Source: CAYXAA01 sp964462985 (lineage in GTDB: Bacteria > Pseudomonadota > Alphaproteobacteria > Rhizobiales > Stappiaceae). Taken from it: a stretch of 64,000 nt of DNA. Positions 16,682 to 24,949 of this stretch are shown here, one piece after another. Position 1 is the stretch's first letter, and the number at the start of each line of letters is the position of its first letter. The position numbers and the translations under genes were made by a program. The notes below the pieces were generated by a model. That model was given only the letters and a program-made list of their open reading frames with translations. It had not been told where the DNA came from and searched no databases. The stretch covers positions 1 to 64,000 of the forward strand of contig CAYXAA010000017.1 in the NCBI GenBank assembly GCA_964462985.1. The letters are read 5' to 3'.

Positions 16682-17845
16682 CTACATTCGGCCCTCCAAT
16701 GCCCGGTCGAAAATCTCCTTCGCCGCGTCGAGCGTGAGTTCCACCGGATTGCCGCCTGCAGTCGGGTCGACAATAGCCATCTCGGCAATCAGGTCACGCT
16801 TCTCGCTGCCAACTTTGAGCCCGGCGAGGGTATTCGGCACGTCGAGGTCAGCGCGCAGTTTCACCACCGCTTCGAGAAAGCCGTCGAAGCCACCGGAGAT
16901 CCCGAGGTATCCGGCGAGCCTGGCGATCTTGTCCTCTATCGCCGGCCGGTTGAAGGCAAGCACGTAGGGCATGAACACGGCATTGGTCATGCCGTGATGG
17001 GTATCGTAAAGGGCGCCGACCGGATGGGAGAGGGCATGAATGGCACCAAGTCCCTTCTGGAACGCCGTGGCACCCATGGCTGCTGCGCTCATCATGTTGC
17101 CGCGGGCAAGGAGATCGCCAGGCTCGTTCGCCGCCCTGGCGAGGTTCTCGAAGACCAGGCGGATGCCCTCTACCGCGATGCCGTCGGCCATCGGGTGATA
17201 GTAGGTCGCCGAATAGGCCTCTAAGCAGTGGGCGAGCGCGTCCATCCCGGTGCCGACGGTGAAGTAGCGTGGCATGCCGACAGTGAGCTCCGGATCGCAG
17301 ATCACGGTTTTCGGCATCATCAGGGGGTGGAAAATCACCTTCTTGGTATGGGTCTCGGCGTTGGTGACCACGCCGGCGCGTCCGACCTCTGAGCCGGTGC
17401 CTGCCGTGGTTGGCACTGCAACAATCGGGGCGATGCCGGCAGGGTCGGCCCGCGTCCACCAATCGCCGATATCCTCGAATTCCCACAGAGGCCGGGTCTG
17501 GCCGGCCATGAACGCGATCACCTTGCCGGCATCAAGCCCGGATCCGCCTCCGAGGGCGATGACGCCGTCGTGCCTGCCGGCCTTCAGAGCAGCGACACCC
17601 GCCTCGATATTGGCGTCGATCGGATTGGGCTTGACGTCGCAGAACAGCCCCACCTCCAGACCCTCAGCCCGGCAGAGCGCCATCGCCTCTTCGACCATTG
17701 GCAGCTTCGCTAGGCCAGGGTCGGTGACAAGCAGCGGCCGCTTCATGCCGGCATCGGCGACGACCGCGCCAAGTTCCTTGATGCGGCCAGGGCCGAAACA
17801 AACGGCAGTCGGATAGTTCCAGTTGGCGGAGGGGCAGATGGTCAT
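16682..17845 (-). CDS. Iron-containing alcohol dehydrogenase
   Basis: This 387-residue type III NAD(P)-dependent dehydrogenase has the cofactor loop IALGGGSGLDAGKVIAFM (about residues 92-109). It also has the family segment PTTAGTGSEVG and metal-binding His residues in HALSHPVGALYDTHHG. It is the last gene of the minus-strand operon with an aldehyde dehydrogenase and a glutamine-synthetase-like ligase. In a gamma-glutamylation route it would oxidise the hydroxyl group of a gamma-glutamyl amino alcohol; the true substrate is unknown. The start at 17845 (MTICPSANWNYPT) gives the usual length; an in-frame ATG at 17890 is less likely. Confidence 0.88.
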   Translation of the reverse strand: MTICPSANWNYPTAVCFGPGRIKELGAVVADAGMKRPLLVTDPGLAKLPMVEEAMALCRAEGLEVGLFCDVKPNPIDANIEAGVAALKAGRHDGVIALGGGSGLDAGKVIAFMAGQTRPLWEFEDIGDWWTRADPAGIAPIVAVPTTAGTGSEVGRAGVVTNAETHTKKVIFHPLMMPKTVICDPELTVGMPRYFTVGTGMDALAHCLEAYSATYYHPMADGIAVEGIRLVFENLARAANEPGDLLARGNMMSAAAMGATAFQKGLGAIHALSHPVGALYDTHHGMTNAVFMPYVLAFNRPAIEDKIARLAGYLGISGGFDGFLEAVVKLRADLDVPNTLAGLKVGSEKRDLIAEMAIVDPTAGGNPVELTLDAAKEIFDRALEGRM

Positions 17846-17914
17846 GGGAGGATCCAAAAAGTTCGATGCGAAGCATGCCGGTCGGAGCATGCGTGAGGCC
17901 CGACCGATGAATCG

Positions 17915-19303
17915 TCAAATCTTTGTGCGTAGGTGGTAGGACTTCGGCCGGGTCAACGCCTCGTAGCCGAGCGACGACAACGCGGCGCCCCGGCCGGTGT
18001 CCTTGACGCCGGTCCACACCAGGGCCGGATCGAGATAGTCGCATCGGTTCATGAAGATGGTGCCGGTCTCGATCCGATCTCCGATCGACGCCGCTGCGGC
18101 CTCGTCGGCGGTCCAGATCGAGGCAGTCAGCCCGTACGGGCTGTCGTTCATCAGCATCACGGCCTCGTCGTCGTTGCGCACCTTCATGATGCCGACGACC
18201 GGCCCGAAACTTTCCTCGCGCATCACCGACATCTGGTGGTCGACGTCGACCAGTACCTGGGGAGCCAGATAGGGCGTTCCGGGCTTGTCGGCGGGAAAGG
18301 CCGAGGTGTCGATCAGTGCCTTCGCGCCCTTGCGCAGCGCTTCCGCGGTTTGCTCACGCACCCAGTCGGCGAAGCGGGGCTGCGCCATCGGTCCGAGCGT
18401 GGTCGCTTCGTCCAGCGGGTTGCCGAGCACGTATTTACGGGTGAGGTCCGCGACCCCATCGACGAAGGCGTCATAACGGCTCTCGTGGACATAGACCCGT
18501 TCGATACCGCAGCAGCACTGACCGGAATTGTAGAAGGCGCCGTCGACGATGTTGGCAACGACGAAATCGAGATCGGCGTCGGCGCGGACATAGGCCGGAT
18601 CCTTGCCGCCGAGCTCGAGCCCGAGCGAAGCGAAGGTGCCGGCTGCCGCCCTTTCGATCGCCTTGCCACCGGCAACGGAGCCGGTGAAGTTGATGTGATC
18701 GATGACGCCCGAGCCGATCAGCTTCTCGGTCTGACCGTGGCTGAGCACGATGTTCTGGAACACGCCCTTGGGAAGACCGGCGGCCTCAAACGCCTTGGCG
18801 AAACGCTCGCCGACCAGAAGCGTCTGCGCGGCATGCTTCAACATCACCACGTCACCGGCGATCAGGGCCGGCATGATCGTGTTGACAGCGGTCAAGAACG
18901 GATAGTTCCAGGGCGCAATCACGAGCACGAGGCCGAGCGGTTCGTGCTTCAGGTATCGAGTGAAACCAGGCTTGTCGGTGAAGCGTCGCGGAGCGAGTGC
19001 CTCCTCGGCAATGCTGATCATGTAGGTGGTGCGCTCGGTGACGCCTCCCATCTCACCGCCATAGCGCACGGGGCGGCCCATTTGCCAGGCCAGCTCCGGC
19101 ACGATCTCTGGGTTCATGGCAATCAGCGCATCATGCGCCGCCTTGACGTAGGCGACGCGCTCGGCGACCGACAGCGCCGCCCAGCCTGGTTGCGCCGCCT
19201 TCGCGGCCGTGACGGCCCGATCGAGTTCAGCTTCGGTCGCGATTGGCCGCTCGGCATAGAGGGAGCCGTCGACGGGGGAGATGAGTTTCACGGTTTCAGA
19301 CAT
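17915..19303 (-). CDS. NAD(P)-dependent aldehyde dehydrogenase
   Basis: This 462-residue aldehyde dehydrogenase has LGLVLVIAPWNYPF, the glycine motif FTGSVAGGKAIE, the general base Glu in LELGGKDPAYV and the catalytic cysteine in NSGQCCCGIERV. MREESFGPVVGIM is also present. Between the glutamine-synthetase-like gene (upstream, 240 bases away) and the alcohol dehydrogenase (downstream, 69 bases), it would oxidise the aldehyde made by the latter to a gamma-glutamyl amino acid. The ATG at 19303 has AAGGA 8 bases upstream. Confidence 0.92.
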   Translation of the reverse strand: MSETVKLISPVDGSLYAERPIATEAELDRAVTAAKAAQPGWAALSVAERVAYVKAAHDALIAMNPEIVPELAWQMGRPVRYGGEMGGVTERTTYMISIAEEALAPRRFTDKPGFTRYLKHEPLGLVLVIAPWNYPFLTAVNTIMPALIAGDVVMLKHAAQTLLVGERFAKAFEAAGLPKGVFQNIVLSHGQTEKLIGSGVIDHINFTGSVAGGKAIERAAAGTFASLGLELGGKDPAYVRADADLDFVVANIVDGAFYNSGQCCCGIERVYVHESRYDAFVDGVADLTRKYVLGNPLDEATTLGPMAQPRFADWVREQTAEALRKGAKALIDTSAFPADKPGTPYLAPQVLVDVDHQMSVMREESFGPVVGIMKVRNDDEAVMLMNDSPYGLTASIWTADEAAAASIGDRIETGTIFMNRCDYLDPALVWTGVKDTGRGAALSSLGYEALTRPKSYHLRTKI

Positions 19304-19543
19304 TTCGGCACGTCCTTCCGGGGCAGTCGTTCAACAGGCGGTGGCCTGCACATGCCCGTGTTGTGCGTAGGCGAGGATGGCGGGCGCGGTCGCGGGTCAT
19401 GATTCTGTAGCCGTGCTCGCGCGCGGTGGTGATGCCCCAGGCTGCCATACAATCCATGAACCACTTTTTGTCCAATGCCGTCGACATCAGGCCACTCCGC
19501 CGAGCCACTGCATCATTGCTGTATGCGCAGCGTCGTGTTTGTC

Positions 19544-20911
19544 TCAGTATCGCTCAAAGCCCCGTTTGACCTCCCAGTCCGTGACCCGACGATCGTATTC
19601 GAACTGCTCCCATTCGGCGGTGCGAACATAGTGTTCGATCACGGCGTCGCCGAAAGCGGAGCGCAACATCTTCGATTTCTTCAGCTTTTCCGTCGCTTCG
19701 CGCAGCGTCTTGGGCACCTCGCGCAGCCGCTTGCCATAATAGGCATCGCCGACGTGTGGCGGCTCGAGCTCCAGCTTTTCCTCAATTCCAGCGAGGCCGG
19801 CGGCGATCAGTGCGGCGAAGGCAAGGTGAGGGTTCAAATCGGCGCCTCCGATGCGGCATTCGCAGCGGATAGCCTTTGTCCCCTCACCGCAGACCCGGAA
19901 CCCGGCCGTGCGGTTGTCAAGTGACCACACGGCCTTGGTCGGTGCAAAGGTTCCAACCTGGAAGCGTTTGTAGGAATTGATGAACGGCGCCAGGAAATAG
20001 GTGATGTCGCCGGCGTATTTAAGCTGGCCGGCCATGAAGGCGCGCATCAGGTCGCTCATGCCGTGCTCGGCATTCTTGTCGAGGAACAGCGGTGTCTTTC
20101 CGGCCTTGTCCCACAGCGAGCAGTGGACATGGCTCGACGAACCGGCAAGGTCATAGGCCCATTTCGCCATGAACGTCACGGACTTGCCCTTGGACCAGGC
20201 AATTTCCTTGACCCCGTTCTTCAGGATGGCGTGCCGGTCGGCCATTGTCAGCGCGTCAGCGTAGCGGACGTTGATCTCTTCCTGCCCAGGTCCCCATTCA
20301 CCCTTGGAATTTTCAACGGGAATGCCAGCGCCCTCGAGGCCGTTGCGGATTGCCCGCATGACGTCCTCTTCCTTACTGGTCTGGAAGATGTGGTAGTCCT
20401 CGATATAGTACCCGGCAGTCGCCAGATCCTGATATCGCTTGGCCCTGGCTGTCTCGTAGCTGTCGTCAAACAGGTAGAATTCGAGTTCGGAGGCGAGGAA
20501 CGCCGTGACGTCCATCGCATCCAGTCGGGCGATCTGGCTCTTCAGAATCGCGCGCGGGCTGTGGGGCAGGGGCTGATGATGATGGTCGAGAACGTCGCAA
20601 ATGACGAGGGCGGTGGCCTCGAGCCAGGGGATCCGGGTCAGGGTCGCCAGATCAGGCTTCATGACGAAATCGCCATAACCCTTCTCCCAGTTGGCGGCGG
20701 CGTAGCCGGGCACGGGCTCCATGTCGATATCGTTGGCAAGCAGGTAATCGCAGCCGTGGGTTTCGTCGTGTGCCGATTCAACGAAATGCCGGGCATGGAA
20801 ACGTTTGCCGATCAACCGGCCGAACATGTCCACGAAACAGACCAGAACCGTGTCGATCGAGCCGGCTGCTACCGCGGCCTTGAGGTCCTTGAACGAAAGA
20901 TTGCCCGCCAT
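19544..20911 (-). CDS. Glutamine-synthetase-like gamma-glutamyl ligase (PuuA/IpuC/GlnT type)
   Basis: This 455-residue protein carries glutamine-synthetase fold landmarks: FVDMFGRLIGKRF, ASELEFYLFDD, EWGPGQEEINVRYADALT with the metal-binding Glu residues, and HVHCSLWDKAG. It is not a housekeeping GlnA: there is no adenylylation-type C-terminus, and it sits in a catabolic operon. Such proteins ligate glutamate to amines (putrescine, isopropylamine, ethanolamine) using ATP. With an alcohol and an aldehyde dehydrogenase the set fits gamma-glutamylation of an amino alcohol. It has a GGAGAACAAG ribosome site before the ATG. Confidence 0.88.
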   Translation of the reverse strand: MAGNLSFKDLKAAVAAGSIDTVLVCFVDMFGRLIGKRFHARHFVESAHDETHGCDYLLANDIDMEPVPGYAAANWEKGYGDFVMKPDLATLTRIPWLEATALVICDVLDHHHQPLPHSPRAILKSQIARLDAMDVTAFLASELEFYLFDDSYETARAKRYQDLATAGYYIEDYHIFQTSKEEDVMRAIRNGLEGAGIPVENSKGEWGPGQEEINVRYADALTMADRHAILKNGVKEIAWSKGKSVTFMAKWAYDLAGSSSHVHCSLWDKAGKTPLFLDKNAEHGMSDLMRAFMAGQLKYAGDITYFLAPFINSYKRFQVGTFAPTKAVWSLDNRTAGFRVCGEGTKAIRCECRIGGADLNPHLAFAALIAAGLAGIEEKLELEPPHVGDAYYGKRLREVPKTLREATEKLKKSKMLRSAFGDAVIEHYVRTAEWEQFEYDRRVTDWEVKRGFERY

Positions 20912-21033
20912 CTTGTTCTCCGCGCCGCGGCGCCAGTTTACCGGTGACGGACACCGGCGTTCCGGCCGGCGTCCGTCTCATGTTCAGTCACTGCAACGAT
21001 GGTCAGTGCTGGTTCGTATTGATCCCGAACCGA

Positions 21034-22083
21034 TCAGCTGTAGCGGTAGGGGGGACCGGCCTTGCTCATCACCTGGCGGTAATCGCGAAGGATCTCGACG
21101 ACCCTTGCGCAACGCGGGCTGGTCGTCGCGATCTCGTCCCAGAACTTCTCAGCTTCGGCTTCGACCGTCGCCCATTCCGCATCGGGAATGGTGGTGAGTT
21201 CCATCTTGCCGCCGGACACACGCAGACTCGCCTCGCCGGCCCAGTACCAGTGCAGCCGGTAGTAGTGTGACGAGTCCATCGCGAGCCGGAACAGCTCCTG
21301 GAGATGGGGCGGGACGGCATTCCAACGCTCGGTGTTGGCGAAGAAAGAACCAACCCAGGCACCGCAAATGTTGTTGGTCAGGAAATACTTCGTCACATCC
21401 GCCCAGCCGACGGTGTAGTCCTCGGTAATGCCCGACCAGGCGATGCCGTCGAGTTCGCCGGTCTGGACGGCGACCTCCACGTCCTCCCAGGGCAGGGTGA
21501 CCGGCACCACGCCGAAGCGAGAGAGGAACTTGCCGGCGGTCGGGAAGGTAAACACCCGCTTGCCCTTGAGGTCATCGAGGCTGCGGATCGGATCCTTGGT
21601 GTTGAAGTGGCAAGGGTCCCACGATCCGGCCGAGAGCCATGTGACGTTCTCGACTTCGCCGTAGGCTTCCTCCCAGATCTCGTTGAGACCATACTTGTAG
21701 AACAGCGCCTGAACGTCGAGCGAGTAGCGCGTCGCAAACGGGAAATAGCCGCCAAACACCCGCACGTCGACGGGTGCAGCCATGGAATCGTCGTCGGACT
21801 GGACCGCGTCGATCGTGCCGTTCTGCATCGCACGGAATAGTTCGCCGGTCGGCACCAACTGGTCGGAGTAGTAGAGTTCGATCTCCATCTCGCCGTTGGC
21901 CGCCTTGTTAAAGGCGTCGATCGCCGGCTTGACCACATGCTCGCCGAGCGCAGGACCGGCATAGGTCTGCAGCCGCCATTTGATTGGCGACTGCGCCCGC
22001 ACCACGTGCGGTGCGGCGAGGGTTGCGGCGCCGGCTGCCGTGACGAGCCCGGTCCTTGTCAGAAAGTCGCGTCTGTTCTGCAT
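21034..22083 (-). CDS. dctP: TRAP transporter substrate-binding protein, DctP family
   Basis: This 349-residue periplasmic binding protein has a twin-arginine-type signal (MQNRRDFLTRTGLV, cleavage near residue 30 after VRAQ). The mature part has features of the TakP/FcbT1 branch: IKWRLQTYAGPA, ELYYSDQLVPTGELFRAMQN, RSLDDLKGKRVFTFPTAGKF and ELDGIAWSG. It binds an organic anion or zwitterion; the ligand cannot be told from sequence. The start at 22083 is set by the signal peptide and the GAGGAGAGG ribosome site. It lies 88 bases after dctM and 122 bases before the ligase gene. Confidence 0.9.
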   Translation of the reverse strand: MQNRRDFLTRTGLVTAAGAATLAAPHVVRAQSPIKWRLQTYAGPALGEHVVKPAIDAFNKAANGEMEIELYYSDQLVPTGELFRAMQNGTIDAVQSDDDSMAAPVDVRVFGGYFPFATRYSLDVQALFYKYGLNEIWEEAYGEVENVTWLSAGSWDPCHFNTKDPIRSLDDLKGKRVFTFPTAGKFLSRFGVVPVTLPWEDVEVAVQTGELDGIAWSGITEDYTVGWADVTKYFLTNNICGAWVGSFFANTERWNAVPPHLQELFRLAMDSSHYYRLHWYWAGEASLRVSGGKMELTTIPDAEWATVEAEAEKFWDEIATTSPRCARVVEILRDYRQVMSKAGPPYRYS

Positions 22084-22171
22084 TGCACCTCTCCTCTGTG
22101 GTTTGTCCCGGCCGTTCTGGGGACCTTGCGGCCTTGTTGTTGTCGTCTCGTCGGTGCCGGGGCCGGTCGCC

Positions 22172-23497
22172 TTACCCCCGGATGTAAACATGCTGCGGCA
22201 GCCAAAGTGCGATCTGCGGAAAGGCCATGATCACGACAAGCGCGATGATCATCACCAGCACGAAGGGAGTGATCGAGCGGTAGATGTCGTGGAGGCTGAC
22301 CTCGGGCGGCGCCATCGCCCGCATCAGGAACAGGTTGTAGCCGAAGGGCGGAGTCATGTAGGCGATCTGACAGGTGATGGTGTAGAGAATGCCGTACCAG
22401 ATCAGGTCGAAGCCGAGTGCCTTCACCAGGGGGACATAGAGCGGCGCCACGATCACCAGCATGGCGGTGTCGTCCAGAAACATCCCCATGATCAGGTAGG
22501 AGGCCTGCATCAGGATCAGGATCTGCCACGGGGTAAGGCCAAGATCCTCGACGAAAACGCGCTCGATTGCCCTGACCGCACCGAGTCCGTCGAACACGGC
22601 GCCGAAACACAGAGCCGCGACGATGATCCACATGAACATGCAGGAGACGCCGAGGGTCTTGTGCAGCGTGTCGCGCATGACCCGCCACGTCAACTTGCGC
22701 CGCACGGCTGCCGCGACCGTGGCGCCGATTGCCCCAATTGCAGAGCTTTCGACCAGGCTGGTCTTGCCGGCGACGAACAGCCCCGTCATCGACAGGAAGA
22801 TCAGGAACGGCAGGATGCCGGCCGACAGCAGCCTCAGCTTCACGCTCCATGGCACGGCGCGTTCCTCGGGCGACAGCGTCGGCCCGAGCGACGGCTGCAG
22901 CCAGCAGCGGATCGCGATATAGGCGATGAACATGCCGGCCATCATCAGGCCCGGGAACACGCCGGCGAGCCACAGCTGGCCGACCGGTTGGCGCGCGATC
23001 ATGGCATAAAGCACAAGCACGACCGAGGGCGGCACCAGGATCCCGAGTGTCGAGCCGGCCTGGATCACGCCGGTGACCATGACCTTGTCGTAGCCGCGTC
23101 GGAGCAGTTCCGGCAGAGCGATGGTTGCGCCGATCGCCATCCCGGCGACGGACAGGCCGTTCATCGCCGAGATCACCACCATCAGCAGGATGGTGCCGAT
23201 GGCGAGCCCGCCGCGCACGGGGCCGAACCAGACGTGGAACATCTTGTAGAGGTCGTCGGCGATGCCCGATTCCGACAGCATATAGCCCATGTAGATGAAG
23301 AGCGGCAGCGTCAGCAGCGCGTACCATTTCATGAGCTTCATCGCCGCCGAGAACGGCAGTTCGACCCCTCCGGTACCCCAAAGCAACAGTGCAAAGATTG
23401 CTCCGATGAAACCGATCGCGCCGAACACGCGCTGTCCCGTGAGGAGCAGCACCAGCATGCCGGCGAACATCAGGATGGCGATCAGATCATAGCTCAC
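22172..23497 (-). CDS. dctM: TRAP transporter large permease, DctM family
   Basis: This 441-residue inner-membrane protein with about 12 hydrophobic segments carries DctM landmarks: FIYMGYMLSESGIADDLYK, the loop GASIA-like AGMAIGATIALPELLRRGYD, GSTLGILVPPSVVLVLYAM and MGMFLDDTAMLVIVAPLYVP. It drives uptake with the sodium or proton gradient together with DctQ and DctP. The GTG start at 23497 overlaps the dctQ stop by 4 bases (GTGA) and gives VSYDLIAILMF as N-terminus; longer open frames read into dctQ and were rejected. Confidence 0.92.
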   Translation of the reverse strand: MSYDLIAILMFAGMLVLLLTGQRVFGAIGFIGAIFALLLWGTGGVELPFSAAMKLMKWYALLTLPLFIYMGYMLSESGIADDLYKMFHVWFGPVRGGLAIGTILLMVVISAMNGLSVAGMAIGATIALPELLRRGYDKVMVTGVIQAGSTLGILVPPSVVLVLYAMIARQPVGQLWLAGVFPGLMMAGMFIAYIAIRCWLQPSLGPTLSPEERAVPWSVKLRLLSAGILPFLIFLSMTGLFVAGKTSLVESSAIGAIGATVAAAVRRKLTWRVMRDTLHKTLGVSCMFMWIIVAALCFGAVFDGLGAVRAIERVFVEDLGLTPWQILILMQASYLIMGMFLDDTAMLVIVAPLYVPLVKALGFDLIWYGILYTITCQIAYMTPPFGYNLFLMRAMAPPEVSLHDIYRSITPFVLVMIIALVVIMAFPQIALWLPQHVYIRG

Positions 23498-24021
23498 GCG
23501 AGGGTCTCCCCTCGCGCAGCGGCAATGTCCTTGAAGAACTGCGCCACCGTCTGCAGCAGCATGAGCGCGATGCCGATGCACATCACGATCTTGATCGGCG
23601 CCATGTAGGGCGCCCAGGCGGAGTAGCTGCTTTCGCCGTATTGCAGGGCGTAGGCCGTGCTCGACACGCCGCCATAGAGCATCACCGCGAGGTAGAAGAT
23701 AAGGAACAGCACCGTTACGACGTCGATGGCCGCCCGTGTCCGCGGAGACCAGCGCGCATAGACGAGGTCCATCCGGACATGGCTGTCATGCTTCATCGAC
23801 CAGCCGCCGCCCAGCATGAAGTACGCGGACATCGCGAACTGGGCCATTTCCAGTGTCCAGATCGGCGAGGAGGAGACGAGGCCGTAGTCGAGGGCGCCGC
23901 GCATGATCGCGGAGTACATCAGGATGCCGATCATCGCGAAGATCAGGTACATCGTCGCGACGCCGACGACACCGTTCACGGCGTCGACCCATCGTACGTA
24001 GGCTTTGATTGCTTTCGGCAT
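23494..24021 (-). CDS. dctQ: TRAP transporter small permease, DctQ family
   Basis: The 175-residue product has four membrane segments (about 16-37, 55-72, 97-117, 138-158), with the DctQ pattern WTLEMAQFAMSAYFMLGGGW and RMDLVYARWSPRTRAAID between them. It is translationally coupled to dctM and lies 48 bases after the N-formylglutamate-amidohydrolase-like gene. Confidence 0.9.
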   Translation of the reverse strand: MPKAIKAYVRWVDAVNGVVGVATMYLIFAMIGILMYSAIMRGALDYGLVSSSPIWTLEMAQFAMSAYFMLGGGWSMKHDSHVRMDLVYARWSPRTRAAIDVVTVLFLIFYLAVMLYGGVSSTAYALQYGESSYSAWAPYMAPIKIVMCIGIALMLLQTVAQFFKDIAAARGETLA

Positions 24022-24069
24022 GGTCCCCTTTTCCAGTCGAAGCCTGCGCCGGTTCCCTGATAATCCTCG

Positions 24070-24840
24070 TCACGTCACGGCCGGGAGCACGGACAACAGA
24101 AGGTCGGCAAGCCGGTCGCCCCAGGCCTGCTCCGCCGCGGCGGAAGCAAGCTGATCGTTGCGGATTTCGATCATGATACAGGCAAGGTCCCGTCCCTCAC
24201 CGTGCCGCGTCAGCGTGTAGTAGACGCCGTCGGCGGCCGAGTAAGGCTGATTGTCGCCGACGGTGAGGTCCGGCAGGCTGGTCAGCGCCGCAATCATCGG
24301 TGTGAACAGGCGGCGGTCGTTATCGGCGATCAGCCCGACCTGCCAGGGTCGCGCGACCCCCTTATAGACCGGCGTGAAGCTGTGCACGGCGACGAGCACG
24401 CTGTGCATCGTGGCCGCGTCGCGGCTGTCGAGGAGGCTTGTCACCGCGTCGTGATAGGGTGTGTGGACCGCAGCAATCCGCGCTGCGCGCTCGACTTCGG
24501 AGAGCTTCGCATTGCCGGGAATGGTTGTGGATTCGCTGATTTCCGGAATGAGGTCCGATGCGGACGGATCGCGATTGCAGTCGATGACGAGGCGGGACAC
24601 CGTCGGGTAGACCAGCGGCGCATCAAGTCTTTCCGACAGCCGGAGGCTGACACCGAGAGCGCCGGGGTCCCAGGCGATGTGGGCAGAAACATCGGCCGGG
24701 GTCAGGCCAAGCGTACCGAAGGCCTCGGGAATTCGGTTAGAGGCATGGTCGCACAGCACGACGAACGGACCCAGCCCGTTGCCGTTGACGACGGCGACCG
24801 GGTCCCCCCCCGTTGCGGCATGTCCGCTGCGCCCCTGCAT
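24070..24840 (-). CDS. N-formylglutamate amidohydrolase family protein
   Basis: This 256-residue metallo-hydrolase of the N-formylglutamate amidohydrolase family has FVVLCDHASNRIPEAFGTLG, HIAWDPGALGV, RLVIDCNRDPSASDLIPE, VLVAVHSFTPVYKG and MIEIRNDQL, which hold the probable metal and substrate residues. No histidine-utilisation genes are nearby. As first gene of the TRAP / gamma-glutamyl ligase operon it could release glutamate from a gamma-glutamyl or N-acyl intermediate; this is inferred from position only. It is divergent from rpiR across 109 bases that hold a palindromic operator. Confidence 0.85.
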   Translation of the reverse strand: MQGRSGHAATGGDPVAVVNGNGLGPFVVLCDHASNRIPEAFGTLGLTPADVSAHIAWDPGALGVSLRLSERLDAPLVYPTVSRLVIDCNRDPSASDLIPEISESTTIPGNAKLSEVERAARIAAVHTPYHDAVTSLLDSRDAATMHSVLVAVHSFTPVYKGVARPWQVGLIADNDRRLFTPMIAALTSLPDLTVGDNQPYSAADGVYYTLTRHGEGRDLACIMIEIRNDQLASAAAEQAWGDRLADLLLSVLPAVT

Positions 24841-24894
24841 TCAATCCGCCTCTGCCTACGGAATGCGCAGCCGCCTGTTCTATTTGTTACAATC

Positions 24895-24922
24895 TTGTGC
24901 GGTGCGCTGAAGTCTGTATGAT
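24895..24922 (+). promoter_or_regulatory. Candidate rpiR promoter
   Basis: TTGTGC (24895-24900), 16 bases, then TATGAT (24917-24922), a 5-of-6 match to the -10 consensus. The -10 is inside the palindrome, which implies autorepression. Confidence 0.45.
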
Positions 24923-24930
24923 TTCATACA
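24915..24930. promoter_or_regulatory. Palindromic operator TGTATGATTTCATACA between the catabolic operon and its RpiR regulator
   Basis: TGTATGA-TT-TCATACA is a perfect 7-2-7 inverted repeat. It lies 20-35 bases before the rpiR ATG and 75-90 bases before the divergent operon. RpiR-family proteins bind short inverted repeats of this kind, so it is the probable site of the adjacent regulator. It contains a candidate -10 on each strand. Confidence 0.65.
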
Positions 24931-24949
24931 AAGCGAGGCGCAAAGTCAA
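24923..24949 (-). promoter_or_regulatory. Candidate promoter of the seven-gene catabolic operon
   Basis: On the minus strand TTGACT (24949-24944) is followed after 15 bases by TATGAA (24928-24923). The -10 falls in the other half of the same palindrome, so one bound regulator could block both divergent promoters. The 15-base spacer is shorter than ideal. Confidence 0.35.

Noticed and set aside
19296..19508. Possible 70-residue minus-strand gene between the glutamine-synthetase-like ligase and the aldehyde dehydrogenase
   Set aside because: The product is Arg- and Cys-rich, has no recognisable domain and overlaps the dehydrogenase start; the ribosome site is weak. It is treated as leader or spacer sequence of the operon.
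22172..23608. Long plus-strand frame (His/Asp/Gln-rich) opposite the TRAP permease gene
   Set aside because: Composition (many H, D, Q, R) is that of the antisense of a membrane protein gene; no start signal and no known domain.
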